Shown here piece after piece: positions 8,300 through 16,069 of a stretch of 47,057 nt of DNA (positions are counted from its first letter, which is position 1; each line of letters starts with the position of its first letter). Source of the DNA: an uncultured Thiotrichales bacterium. GTDB lineage: Bacteria > Pseudomonadota > Gammaproteobacteria > CAZUMV01. The notes below the pieces were generated by a model, which was not told where the DNA came from, did no database searches, and saw nothing but the letters and a program-made list of their open reading frames with translations. The DNA lies in the NCBI GenBank assembly GCA_938041655.1, contig CALISW010000139.1, forward strand, positions 1-47,057, in the 5' to 3' direction. A program made the position numbers and the translations under genes.

Positions 8300-8686
8300 T
8301 CAGTTATATGAGACCAGCTCAAATTCAATATTATTCTCATCTCTGAAGTAAAAACGCTTTCCTGGTTCATAGTTACCATGACTAAATGGTTTGTAACCTA
8401 ACTCGATGACCTTGTGTTCAATTGCGGTTAAATCTTCGACGACTATTGCAATATGATTAAGACCGTTAACCATTAAATAACTTTTATTAGCGGTCTCCGG
8501 TTTGATTTCTGGCTTATACAAAGCAATATATTGTTGTTCATCACCCACATGTACTGTATAGCCATTCTCAATTGAAGCACCCGACCAACGAATACTCCAA
8601 TCAAAAAGCTCCGATAACATCGCGGCCGTTTTGTCTGGATCACTAACTGTAACGTTAATATGTTCTAGTCTCGTAGTAGTTTTCAT
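8300..8686 (-). CDS. VOC-family (glyoxalase/bleomycin-resistance fold) protein, probable SoxR target
   Basis: The 128-residue protein is a single-chain vicinal-oxygen-chelate protein with two beta-alpha-beta-beta-beta modules. LEHINVTVSD carries the first metal-type His near residue 9, LNHIAIVVED starts the second module, and NNIEFELVSYN ends with the usual Glu. Family members isomerise, open or bind small electrophiles, antibiotics or hydroperoxides; the substrate here is not known. The gene diverges from soxR. A promoter with a 19-bp spacer around a SoxR palindrome points towards this gene, and a GAGG ribosome site precedes the ATG. It is therefore probably induced by redox-cycling compounds. 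Confidence 0.88.
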   Translation of the reverse strand: MKTTTRLEHINVTVSDPDKTAAMLSELFDWSIRWSGASIENGYTVHVGDEQQYIALYKPEIKPETANKSYLMVNGLNHIAIVVEDLTAIEHKVIELGYKPFSHGNYEPGKRFYFRDENNIEFELVSYN

Positions 8687-8722
8687 GATGCACCTCGAGT
8701 GAAAAAAATGATGATGTGTAGT

Positions 8723-8753
8723 ACTCTAATACCTAAAGTATACTTTAGGTCAA
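8723..8753 (-). promoter_or_regulatory. Predicted SoxR-dependent promoter for the VOC gene
   Basis: On the minus strand TTGACC (8753-8748) and TAGAGT (8728-8723) are separated by exactly 19 bases, and the palindrome at 8731-8750 overlaps the end of the -35 and fills the spacer. MerR/SoxR regulators characteristically act on promoters with an over-long 19-bp spacer. The predicted start would be near 8716, about 30 bases before the ATG at 8686. No matching elements are seen in the opposite direction, so the promoter appears one-way. Confidence 0.75.
8731..8750. promoter_or_regulatory. SoxR box, perfect 20-bp palindrome
   Basis: ACCTAAAGTATACTTTAGGT is its own reverse complement. The inner 18 bases agree with the E. 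coli soxS operator (CCTCAAGTTAACTTGAGG, from memory) at 14 positions. It lies 11 bases before the preferred soxR start codon and between the -35 and -10 of the divergent VOC promoter, where SoxR binding would both activate that gene and possibly affect soxR itself. Confidence 0.85.
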
Positions 8754-8761
8754 GCACTATT

Positions 8762-9208
8762 ATGCAGAGAGAAAATCACAACCTTGGTATTGGTCAGGTA
8801 GCAAAACGTACCGGCCTCGCCGTCTCGGCTATTCGGTACTATGAAGATGAAGGGTTAATCAAGGTTCTCAGGAATACAGGCGGACAACGCCGTTTTAAAT
8901 CATCTGACATTCGGCGCCTGTCATTTATAATGGTGTGTCAGCAACTTGGCTTCTCTCTCGCAGAGATAAGGCATCATTTAAAAAGTCTGCCTGACGAACG
9001 CACTCCAACCAAAAGAGACTGGGAAAACCTGAGCAAACATTTCAAAAAAATTCTTGAACATCGTATCCAGGCATTACAATTATTAAATGAAAAGCTGGAC
9101 GGCTGTATTGGTTGTGGCTGCCTCTCACTTAAAAAATGCAACCTTTATAACCCCGAGGATAAACTGGCAGAGGAAGGGTCAGGTCCGCGACACTTGATTC
9201 CGGATTAA
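8762..9208 (+). CDS. soxR: SoxR, [2Fe-2S] redox-sensing MerR-family activator
   Basis: The 148-residue form from ATG 8762 has a MerR helix-turn-helix (LGIGQVAKRTGLAVSAIRYYEDEGL), a wing, a dimerisation helix and the iron-sulfur motif CIGCGCLSLKKC. Its cysteines 115, 118, 120 and 126 have the C-x2-C-x-C-x5-C spacing of SoxR. SoxR is a cytosolic sensor whose cluster is oxidised by redox-cycling drugs or superoxide, turning on 19-bp-spacer promoters. A longer reading from GTG 8699 exists, but its first 21 codons would run across the SoxR box and lack homology-like features, so 8762 is preferred. There is no soxS nearby; the likely target is the VOC gene beside it. Confidence 0.95.
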   Translation: MQRENHNLGIGQVAKRTGLAVSAIRYYEDEGLIKVLRNTGGQRRFKSSDIRRLSFIMVCQQLGFSLAEIRHHLKSLPDERTPTKRDWENLSKHFKKILEHRIQALQLLNEKLDGCIGCGCLSLKKCNLYNPEDKLAEEGSGPRHLIPD

Positions 9209-9227
9209 CGATTCCAAAGCGCTAGAA

Positions 9228-9821
9228 CTAATGATCTAACATCAACTCAAGATTGTGTTTAATACCAGCCCAATCCTTTTTCAAAATGCTGAACATAACA
9301 GTGTCACGCACCCTGCCATCACGCATAACCATATGATTCCTGAGTATTCCTTCCTGCTTGGCACCCAAGCGAAGAATAGCGGTTCTGGAGATAGTATTCA
9401 GATAATCTGTTTTCAGCTCTAACCTGTTCACCTTTAACACTTCAAAGGCATAACTCATCATCAGCAGTTTTGCCTCCGTATTGACCGCAGTGCGCTGCGC
9501 TGATTTAGCCAGAAAGGTGGTCCCAATCTCTACTCGTTTATGTTCTAGAGATGCGCTCATAAAACGAGTAGAACCAAGTACTTTGTCGCTGTTTTGGTCA
9601 ATCGTGACAAAGGTCAAGCCATCTCCTTTTTGGTGGCTCGAGCTCGCTGCCTCATAAAAATCATTTAGCTCATCAGGATGAGGAACGGTGGTTACAATTA
9701 GCTTCCACAACTCACCGTCCTCGATTGCAAGCTTCAGGCCATCGCAGTGTTGTTCCGAGAACGGCTCTAGACGACAGTAGTTACCAGTAAGCGTAACTTG
9801 CTCAAACCCAACGGGCTCCAT
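9228..9821 (-). CDS. GNAT acetyltransferase, RimJ/RimL type
   Basis: The 197-residue protein follows the RimJ/RimL pattern: an N-terminal LTGNYCRLEPFSEQHCDGL, a central FVTIDQNSDKVLGSTRF strand pair, the IGTTFL region with an R-rich pyrophosphate loop (AKSAQRTAVNTEAK), then VNRLELKTDYLNTISRTAILRLGAKQEGILRNH, which is highly typical. It would use acetyl-CoA to acetylate an amine, perhaps a protein N-terminus or small molecule. It starts 2 bp after the stop of the oligopeptidase gene, so the two are cotranscribed. It ends 19 bp from the convergent soxR. Confidence 0.88.
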   Translation of the reverse strand: MEPVGFEQVTLTGNYCRLEPFSEQHCDGLKLAIEDGELWKLIVTTVPHPDELNDFYEAASSSHQKGDGLTFVTIDQNSDKVLGSTRFMSASLEHKRVEIGTTFLAKSAQRTAVNTEAKLLMMSYAFEVLKVNRLELKTDYLNTISRTAILRLGAKQEGILRNHMVMRDGRVRDTVMFSILKKDWAGIKHNLELMLDH

Positions 9822-9823
9822 TA

Positions 9824-11983
9824 TTACTCCATAATTTCATGCGCTACCAGCATAAATGCATACTCTTCCGCATAGTCTTTCAGGCGACCGTAGCGACCAC
9901 TATTCGAGAAATGCCCTGCCCCCATATTGATACGCATAACCAACAAATTATCATCCGATTTTTCATGCCGCATCTTTGCTGTCCATTTTGCCGGCTCCCA
10001 GTAAGTGACACGGGGATCATTCAATCCACCCGAAACAAACATCGGCGGGTACTCAATTTTTTGAATGTTGTCGTATGGCGAATAACTTTCAATCAAATCG
10101 TATTCAGTCTTACTTTCAATAGGGTTACCCCACTCCTTCCACTCCGGAGGTGTGAGCGGCAAACTGGCATCCAGCATGGTATTAAGCACATCAACAAACG
10201 GTACGCCAAGGTTGACTGAACGCCATAACTCCGGCGCCTGTATAACGGCGCCCCCCATAAGTTCACCACCGGCGCTACGACCAGAGATGGAAATATTTCC
10301 GTCTGATACATATCCTTCATCAATCAGATGTTTTGCCACATCAACAAAATCATTGAAAGTATTGGTGCGCTTTTCTAACTTACCATCAAGGTACCATTGA
10401 TAGCCCATCATTGCTCCGCCACGTACATGAGCCACAGCATAGGCAAAACCCCGATCCAGAATGGAGAGCCTCAAGGTAGAAAACCCGGGGGTAACGGTTG
10501 CTCCATAAGCACCATAACCGTAAAGATGTAATGGTTGAGCACCATCTTTTTTATAACCTTTCTTATAGACGATAGAAACCGGCACCATGGCACCATCTCT
10601 GGCTGGCGCCATGATTCGTTCAGTGACATATTTAGATTTATCGTAGCCTGAGGGTATTTTTTTTACTTTAAGACTAGTCAGTTTCTTACTAGCTGTATCG
10701 TAATCGAAAACGGTATCCGGGGTAATCATCGATTCGTAATTGACACGAACACTGGTTTGCTGGAACTCAGGATTCACACCCAGTGATGCAGCAAAGACTG
10801 TTTCAGGAAATTCTATTTCATCTTGATCTCCTGAATAAGACCGCAATCGTATTTTCTCATTTCCTGAATCACGTGCTTTCAACGCTATAAATTGATCAAA
10901 CGTCTGAAGATCCATCAGGTAAACAGAGTCAGAGCCTTGCTCAAGAGTTTCCCAGTTTTCATAGTCTGGATTATTATCAGAGACCCGCGCCAATCTGAAA
11001 TTCTTGTGCGTATCGTTTGCCAATATATAAAAGTGGTCGTGAGCATGATCAATGCTCTGGCTAAAACCTTGTTCTCGTCCTACAAGCTTCACTGGCGTGG
11101 CCATCAAGTCATCTGCTGGTAACGCGTAGGTTTCCTGCACCTCTCCCTGACTGGATACAATCAGAACATATTCTTCACTACTGGTTAATCCAGTGCCAAT
11201 AAAGAAACCCTCATCAACTTCTTCATAGATTGTCACATCATTACTTTGAGGCTGACCAATGGTGTGGACTTTAATTTCTTTGGAGTGCCAGCGCTCTTGC
11301 TCCAATAACGCATAAAGCAATGTTTTTCCATCGGCACCAAAATCAACTTGCCCTTGTACGTCTTCCAGAACATCATTTAAATAATCGCCTGTTTCAAGAT
11401 CCACGACCTTGACGGTATAACGTTCGTCACCTGATGTATCGAATGCGTAGGCCAAATATCGGTTATCTTTACTAATATCCCAATCACCTAGCACAAAGTA
11501 TTCGTGACCTTCTGCTAGTGCCGTTTCATCGAGAAACACTTGATCATCGCCCGTCTCCAGGCTTCTTCTGCTGTGAACGCGATACTCTTCGCCGGGACGA
11601 TAAAACCATTGATACTTATAGCCATTGTAGTTATACGGAACCGAGGTTTCTTGTTCGTCAGTACGCCCTTTGAACTCTTGAAACAGTGTTTCAACTAAAT
11701 CCGAATGTGGTTTTAAAAACTCTTGATAATAGTCATTCTCAAGATTGAGATAATCCAGCACGTCTTGATCATCTACCTCGGGATAGCCTTGGTCTTTTAG
11801 CCAAAAGTAAGGATCAGTTAATGTTTTACCATGGTAACTGCGATCATGCGGCACTCGTTTTGCTACCGGTGCTGTAATCGAAAGAGCTTTCAATTTGTTT
11901 ATATCTTGCATAGTTATTGTCGTGTTATGAGCACATGCCGTAATGAGTAATAATAGTAAGGTAACCCGCATGAGTGTTTGCAT
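9824..11983 (-). CDS. Oligopeptidase B-like S9A serine peptidase with lipoprotein signal
   Basis: The 719-residue protein has the S9A plan: a seven-bladed propeller (about 60-440) then an alpha/beta hydrolase domain. The triad is Ser570 in SGRSAGGELMGG, Asp656 in SGGLNDPRV and His691 in GAGHFSNSGR, all matching oligopeptidase B. The YGYGAYG and RGGAMMGYQWYLDGK blocks are also characteristic. OpB cleaves short peptides after Arg or Lys. Unlike the cytosolic E. coli enzyme, this one begins with MQTLMRVTLLLLLITACAH, a lipobox with Cys17, so it should be exported and lipid-anchored. A GNAT gene follows directly. Confidence 0.93.
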   Translation of the reverse strand: MQTLMRVTLLLLLITACAHNTTITMQDINKLKALSITAPVAKRVPHDRSYHGKTLTDPYFWLKDQGYPEVDDQDVLDYLNLENDYYQEFLKPHSDLVETLFQEFKGRTDEQETSVPYNYNGYKYQWFYRPGEEYRVHSRRSLETGDDQVFLDETALAEGHEYFVLGDWDISKDNRYLAYAFDTSGDERYTVKVVDLETGDYLNDVLEDVQGQVDFGADGKTLLYALLEQERWHSKEIKVHTIGQPQSNDVTIYEEVDEGFFIGTGLTSSEEYVLIVSSQGEVQETYALPADDLMATPVKLVGREQGFSQSIDHAHDHFYILANDTHKNFRLARVSDNNPDYENWETLEQGSDSVYLMDLQTFDQFIALKARDSGNEKIRLRSYSGDQDEIEFPETVFAASLGVNPEFQQTSVRVNYESMITPDTVFDYDTASKKLTSLKVKKIPSGYDKSKYVTERIMAPARDGAMVPVSIVYKKGYKKDGAQPLHLYGYGAYGATVTPGFSTLRLSILDRGFAYAVAHVRGGAMMGYQWYLDGKLEKRTNTFNDFVDVAKHLIDEGYVSDGNISISGRSAGGELMGGAVIQAPELWRSVNLGVPFVDVLNTMLDASLPLTPPEWKEWGNPIESKTEYDLIESYSPYDNIQKIEYPPMFVSGGLNDPRVTYWEPAKWTAKMRHEKSDDNLLVMRINMGAGHFSNSGRYGRLKDYAEEYAFMLVAHEIME

Positions 11984-12065
11984 GGCTGCTCCTGTTAACC
12001 GTTAGAATGATGAGGATAAGCACTTCATTGCTGAAAGTACATTAATTTACCAGCTTCTTTGCAAG

Positions 12066-12829
12066 CTATGAATTTTCTTTCAAGAGCTCGGATACTGTTA
12101 CAAATTCAAAACCATCTGAACGTAATCCTCTGATAATTTCAGGTACGGCCTGCATGGAATTTTTGCGCGATGGGTACATTACATGCAGCAATATTATTGA
12201 ACCCGGCCTGGTTTTAGCTAAAGTATATTCAACCAGCTCAGATGTGCTGGCACGTCCTCCCAAACTACGTTCTGGAGCGACATCCCAGGTAATCGAGGTC
12301 CGCTGTGTTTTTTCTAAATAATATGGCAGTGCAAAGAGTTCGTTCCAAATGGGGGCCTGAAATATATTTCCCCCAACTGCCCAGCTGCTCGTATTACCTT
12401 ATCGGTTGACTCAATCTCCTCAGCAATAAACTTCTGCGATTTAAATACCATGCGTGGGTGTGACCAGGAATGATTTCCGATCTCATGCCCTGCGTTGATG
12501 ATCGCAGTTGTTTCGTCAAAATGTCGTTCGACATTCTTTCCAACCAAGTAGAATGTTGCCTTGATTTTATGCGCTTCCAGAATCCCAAGTAATTCCTGGG
12601 TGTATTCAGGCTGCGGACCATCATCAAAAGTTAATGCCACAACTTTACGATCAGTATCTACCCGGTCGATTAAGATGCCCATAAACTGTTTGTCATCGCT
12701 GCGACTATACATAAATAACAGTATTGCTATGCCCAGCAGCAACAACAGAGCAATCATTGTTTTTAGTAATAACTTCAAACCAGCATCACTTTTGTTCTGG
12801 CCTGATGTCATCACTCTCATCCCATTCAA
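12066..12829 (-). pseudogene. Polysaccharide deacetylase (NodB family), frame-shifted
   Basis: Two adjoining frames form one NodB-type deacetylase. The first (12829-12314) has a membrane anchor (about residues 20-40), then VALTFDDGP with Asp69/70, NHSWSHP with metal-type His120 and His124, and RPPFG at 158-162, after which it runs into a stop. Shifting frame at about 12343-12346 restores NELFALPYYLEKTQRTSITWD, which continues through GGRASTSEL and GSIILLH to the stop at 12066. A single lost A in GGAAAC explains the break. The whole protein would be about 254 residues, acting on the outer face of the inner membrane on N-acetylated or acylated glycans. It is either a recent mutation or a read error. 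Starts at 12820 or 12811 are also possible; the 5' end overlaps the VOC gene by up to 44 bp. Confidence 0.82.
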
Positions 12830-13277
12830 TCAAATTAATCAAAACTCCGTCAGGATCACGAAAAGTCATTTCTCTCTGGCGCGCCTTACCATCTACCTCA
12901 AGTAACAGCGGTTCACACAGAATATTGTGATTGTTTTTTAACAAGGCACTCATAACCTGATCGAGATTGCTGTGATAGAAAACCAGACAGGTTTCTCCAA
13001 TGTTTATTGTAGATTGATCGACCTCTAGCGCCTGAGGTTGAGGGTCACTTACCTCAAATAAACCCACCATTCCCCATGCCGGACCTTTTGCTTTAAGTAT
13101 TTTAGCGCGGGTAAGCGCAGTAACTGGCATCCCAAGTAACTGATGTGCATTACCTTCACTTAGCTCTCCCTCATACCAGATTTCATCCAAGCCCAATAAA
13201 TCACGATAAAAGCGAGTAGATTGTTGCAAGTTGGATACGAAAAGAGCTGATCGCACCAGAGGGCTGGTCACTGACAT
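12786..13277 (-). CDS. VOC-family protein (glyoxalase/dioxygenase fold)
   Basis: From the ATG at 13277 the protein has 163 residues: SPLVRSALFVSNLQQSTRFYRDLLGLDE opens the first module and EMTFRDPDGVLINLIEWDES closes the second, with the RDPDG turn and final Glu typical of VOC proteins. The length suits a one-chain, two-module protein. A longer reading from 13370 adds 31 hydrophobic residues, but it would overlap the divergent peptidase's start region and is less likely. Substrate is unknown. It precedes and overlaps the deacetylase gene, so the two probably share a transcript. Confidence 0.8.
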   Translation of the reverse strand: MSVTSPLVRSALFVSNLQQSTRFYRDLLGLDEIWYEGELSEGNAHQLLGMPVTALTRAKILKAKGPAWGMVGLFEVSDPQPQALEVDQSTINIGETCLVFYHSNLDQVMSALLKNNHNILCEPLLLEVDGKARQREMTFRDPDGVLINLIEWDESDDIRPEQK

Positions 13278-13368
13278 ATATTCATCCAAAAAGATAAATG
13301 AAATGACATGATAAACCCGAAGCCTGTTTATGGCTATAATCATCACAACACAACTTACTGCTAAAGCC

Positions 13369-15483
13369 ATGAACCCTAAAAATCACATTGTATCTCTAAC
13401 CATTTTTTTTATTACACTAACACTTAGCGCCTGCAGTACAACACCAGCTCCAGCAATTGAATCCGATGATCCGTTTTTATGGTTGGAAGACATTACGAGT
13501 GAGCGATCGCTTGACTGGGTCAGAACAGAAAATGCGCGTAGCGAAAAAGTTTTAAAATCATCACCAGTATTCGAAGCAATGCAACGTGAAGCAAAGGCGA
13601 TATTGACTTCCAGTGCACGCATTCCGCTTGGCAGCATTCGAGGGAGCCATGTGTTTAATTTCTGGCAGGATGAAACTCATGTTCGAGGACTACTGCGTCG
13701 AACCACACTGACAAGTTACATCACAGGGACTCCAGAGTGGGAAGTCCTGCTCGACGTAGATGCGCTGGCTACCGCAGAAGATAAAAACTGGGTATTTTCC
13801 AGTTACAACTGTCTACCTCCTGAATATGAACATTGCATGATAGGCCTGTCGCCCGGAGGCACCGATGCAGCAGAGTACAGGGAGTTTTCTACAAGTAAGA
13901 ATGCGTTCATAACAGATGGATTTTATTTGCCACCGGCGAAGAGCTCTGTATTCTGGAAAGATGAAAACACACTGTATGTCGGCACCTCATGGAACGATGA
14001 AGTAACAGATTCCGGGTATGCCAAAAGTACCCGACTAATAAAGCGCGGACAAAAACTCTCTGAAGCAACTCCAATCTTTGACGGCAAACAAGAAGATGTC
14101 GGAGTATTTTCAACTGGCGTCAGAGATGGAGCAACTACTTACCCACTCACCAGACGTGCTGTAAGTTTTTTTGATAGTGAATATTACGGGCTCGAAGAAG
14201 ATGGCCGCCAGAGGAAATTACCACTACCCTCAAAAATCAGTATTCATGGTTCACTGGATAACGAACTCTTTGTCACCATCAAACAGGACTGGACCTATCA
14301 GGGAAAACAATACCAACAAGGGTCTTTAATCACTCTGGGTTTACTGCAGGACAAAGTTGAAAATGTATTTACACCTTCATCCAGCCAGTCAATTGATGAT
14401 GTTGCTATATCTGAATCTGCGGTATATGTCAGCCTGCTGGATGATGTAAAAGGCAAACTCCTCAAGCTAACAAAAAACGTAGGCAGCTGGTCACAATCAT
14501 TGATTAATATGCCTGAAAATGGGGTCGTCTCTATCGCCTCTTCCAGCTCGAGTAAAAATCAGTTACTGGTGAGCTTCGAGAGTATGACAGTACCTAAAAG
14601 CCTGTATTTTATCGATGAACTGGACAATTCAACCTTAATTCAGTCCTTGCCCGAATTTTACGATGCTTCAAATGTGGTCGTGGAACAACGCTTCACACAA
14701 AGCACTGATGGTACTCGTATACCCTACTTTGTGATGGCTAAAAAAAGCGTGCTCGAAAAAGGAAACGCACCGACCATTCAGTATGGTTATGGTGGATTTA
14801 ACATCCCGATACTACCCATTTACTATACCGATGGCGCACGCCCGCAGCACGGCGCCCTCGCCGGAAAACTCTGGATTTCCAGAGGCGGTATTTTGGTTCT
14901 CTCCAACATTCGAGGTGGTGGAGAATATGGCCCAGCGTGGCACCGTTCTGTACAAAAAGAAAATCGACAGCTGTCTTTCGATGACTTCTTCGCAGTGAGC
15001 GAAGCTCTTATCGATGACGGCGTCACAACCCCTGAAAAACTGGGTGCCATCGGACGCTCGAACGGTGGTCTATTAATGGGTGTTGCTCTGACCCAAAGGC
15101 CTGATTTATACAAAGCCATAGACTGCGGAGTACCTCTGTCAGACATGCTTCGATATCACAAGCTGTTAGCCGGCGCGAGCTGGACTGCAGAGTATGGCAA
15201 CCCCGACATTCCTGCCGAAAGATCTGTATTGGAACAATATTCGCCGTATCAAAAGCTAAACGAAAACGTCGATTACCCGAATGTATTCTTTTACACATCC
15301 ACCAAAGACGATCGAGTCCACCCTGGTCACGCGCGTAAAATGGCAGCCAGATTGCAACAATTTGGCAAGCCATTTCTTTACTATGAAAATATTGATGGCG
15401 GTCATGGAGGTGCAGCAAATCAAGATCAACTCGCTTATCGCAATGCTCTGGAATATATTTATTTTTACGAAGAGTTGTTCTGA
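13369..15483 (+). CDS. Prolyl oligopeptidase-family (S9A) peptidase with lipoprotein signal
   Basis: From ATG 13369 the protein has 704 residues and a lipoprotein signal ending LTLSAC (Cys22), preferred over an upstream ATG at 13330 that would bury this signal. DDPFLWLEDI, a family opening, follows. A propeller precedes the hydrolase domain, whose triad is Ser564 in GRSNGGLLMG, Asp648 in STKDDRVHP and His679 in DGGHGG, with YGYGGFN and NIRGGGEYGPAWH as oxyanion and support blocks. It would hydrolyse short peptides, often after Pro, in the periplasm. It is divergent from the VOC gene and ends in a good terminator (15495-15534). Confidence 0.92.
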   Translation: MNPKNHIVSLTIFFITLTLSACSTTPAPAIESDDPFLWLEDITSERSLDWVRTENARSEKVLKSSPVFEAMQREAKAILTSSARIPLGSIRGSHVFNFWQDETHVRGLLRRTTLTSYITGTPEWEVLLDVDALATAEDKNWVFSSYNCLPPEYEHCMIGLSPGGTDAAEYREFSTSKNAFITDGFYLPPAKSSVFWKDENTLYVGTSWNDEVTDSGYAKSTRLIKRGQKLSEATPIFDGKQEDVGVFSTGVRDGATTYPLTRRAVSFFDSEYYGLEEDGRQRKLPLPSKISIHGSLDNELFVTIKQDWTYQGKQYQQGSLITLGLLQDKVENVFTPSSSQSIDDVAISESAVYVSLLDDVKGKLLKLTKNVGSWSQSLINMPENGVVSIASSSSSKNQLLVSFESMTVPKSLYFIDELDNSTLIQSLPEFYDASNVVVEQRFTQSTDGTRIPYFVMAKKSVLEKGNAPTIQYGYGGFNIPILPIYYTDGARPQHGALAGKLWISRGGILVLSNIRGGGEYGPAWHRSVQKENRQLSFDDFFAVSEALIDDGVTTPEKLGAIGRSNGGLLMGVALTQRPDLYKAIDCGVPLSDMLRYHKLLAGASWTAEYGNPDIPAERSVLEQYSPYQKLNENVDYPNVFFYTSTKDDRVHPGHARKMAARLQQFGKPFLYYENIDGGHGGAANQDQLAYRNALEYIYFYEELF

Positions 15484-15494
15484 AGCTCAGCCTG

Positions 15495-15534
15495 GCACCT
15501 GAATCTACTATAACAGTGATTCAGGTGCTTTGTT
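15495..15534 (+). terminator. Intrinsic terminator of the S9 peptidase gene
   Basis: GCACCTGAATC (15495-15505) pairs perfectly with GATTCAGGTGC (15518-15528) across a 12-base loop, followed by TTTGTTCTT. It begins 12 bases after the peptidase stop and extends into the 3' end of the convergent YjbR-like gene, so the last codons of that gene lie inside the hairpin. On the minus strand no T tract follows, so it appears to serve the plus strand. Confidence 0.75.
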
Positions 15535-15825
15535 CTTCCAGGCAGCTAACATAAGACTTTTCACATCACTTGCTTTAGCCTTGTTCAAATCTGCTGTCAA
15601 ACCACAAACTTTTTTAGCCCACCATAATTTCTCAAAGGCTTGAGAGTCTTTTTGCAACATAGGCTGACGTACTTCTTCTTTGACAAAGATATTCATGGTT
15701 GAGGCATCTTTAGGGAAGGTCAGGAATATTTTTCCCTTAACCCGGAATGACGATAAGTGATGATGTGGCTCTTCGGTAACTTCGGGTAACGACAATGCGT
15801 ATTTTCTTACAGTACTTATTCTCAT
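15508..15825 (-). CDS. MmcQ/YjbR-family protein
   Basis: The 105-residue protein resembles the YjbR/MmcQ double-wing fold: TVRKYALSLPEVTEEPHHHLSSFRVKGKIFLTFP at the start, then an alpha/beta tail ending in AAWKNKAPESLL. Proteins of this fold are small and cytosolic, sometimes described as DNA-binding, without an agreed function. The ATG at 15825 follows a GGGA site and matches the family N-terminus. A start at 15882 would add 19 residues inside the previous gene and is less likely. It is the last gene of the leftward set with the Trp-rich and membrane genes. Confidence 0.82.
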   Translation of the reverse strand: MRISTVRKYALSLPEVTEEPHHHLSSFRVKGKIFLTFPKDASTMNIFVKEEVRQPMLQKDSQAFEKLWWAKKVCGLTADLNKAKASDVKSLMLAAWKNKAPESLL

Positions 15826-15853
15826 CAGATTTCCCAGCTTTGCTTCCTGGATG

Positions 15854-16069
15854 CTACAGCCAACCTTGCTGCCACACCTCACTATTTTTCAAAGACCGCC
15901 AATCAATAGGCATAGAACGTTTTGAAAGCACGGCCTCAAGTGAACATAGTGTTACGGCACCGTCTTCATCATATTCCACCTCGGATATGACAAAATGCTT
16001 CTCTTTATTTTGAGGTTTAACCGCTGTCCATTTACTATTTAACAGCTTTTTTGGGTGAATCGTACTCAC
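15854..16069 (-). CDS. Small Trp-rich protein (TIGR02450 family)
   Basis: This 71-residue protein matches the TIGR02450 small Trp-rich family: HPKKLLNSKWTAVKPQNKEKHFVISEVEYDEDG near the start, then AVLSKRSMPIDWRSLKN and a final EVWQQGWL. Family members are single-domain cytosolic proteins of aquatic proteobacteria with no established function. The start overlaps the stop of the upstream membrane protein gene by 4 bp (ATGA), so translation is probably coupled. It is under the size at which many annotation programs hesitate, but family match and coupling make it real. Confidence 0.85.
   Translation of the reverse strand: MSTIHPKKLLNSKWTAVKPQNKEKHFVISEVEYDEDGAVTLCSLEAVLSKRSMPIDWRSLKNSEVWQQGWL

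Noticed and set aside
12338-12348. Programmed ribosomal frameshifting in the deacetylase
   Set aside because: There is no slippery heptamer, stimulating structure or upstream Shine-Dalgarno-like element of the known kinds, and this family is not known to use frameshifting.
12394-12627. Separate 77-codon frame within the deacetylase
   Set aside because: It is the +1 frame of the same gene and carries no motif; the frameshift rejoins a different frame near 12344.
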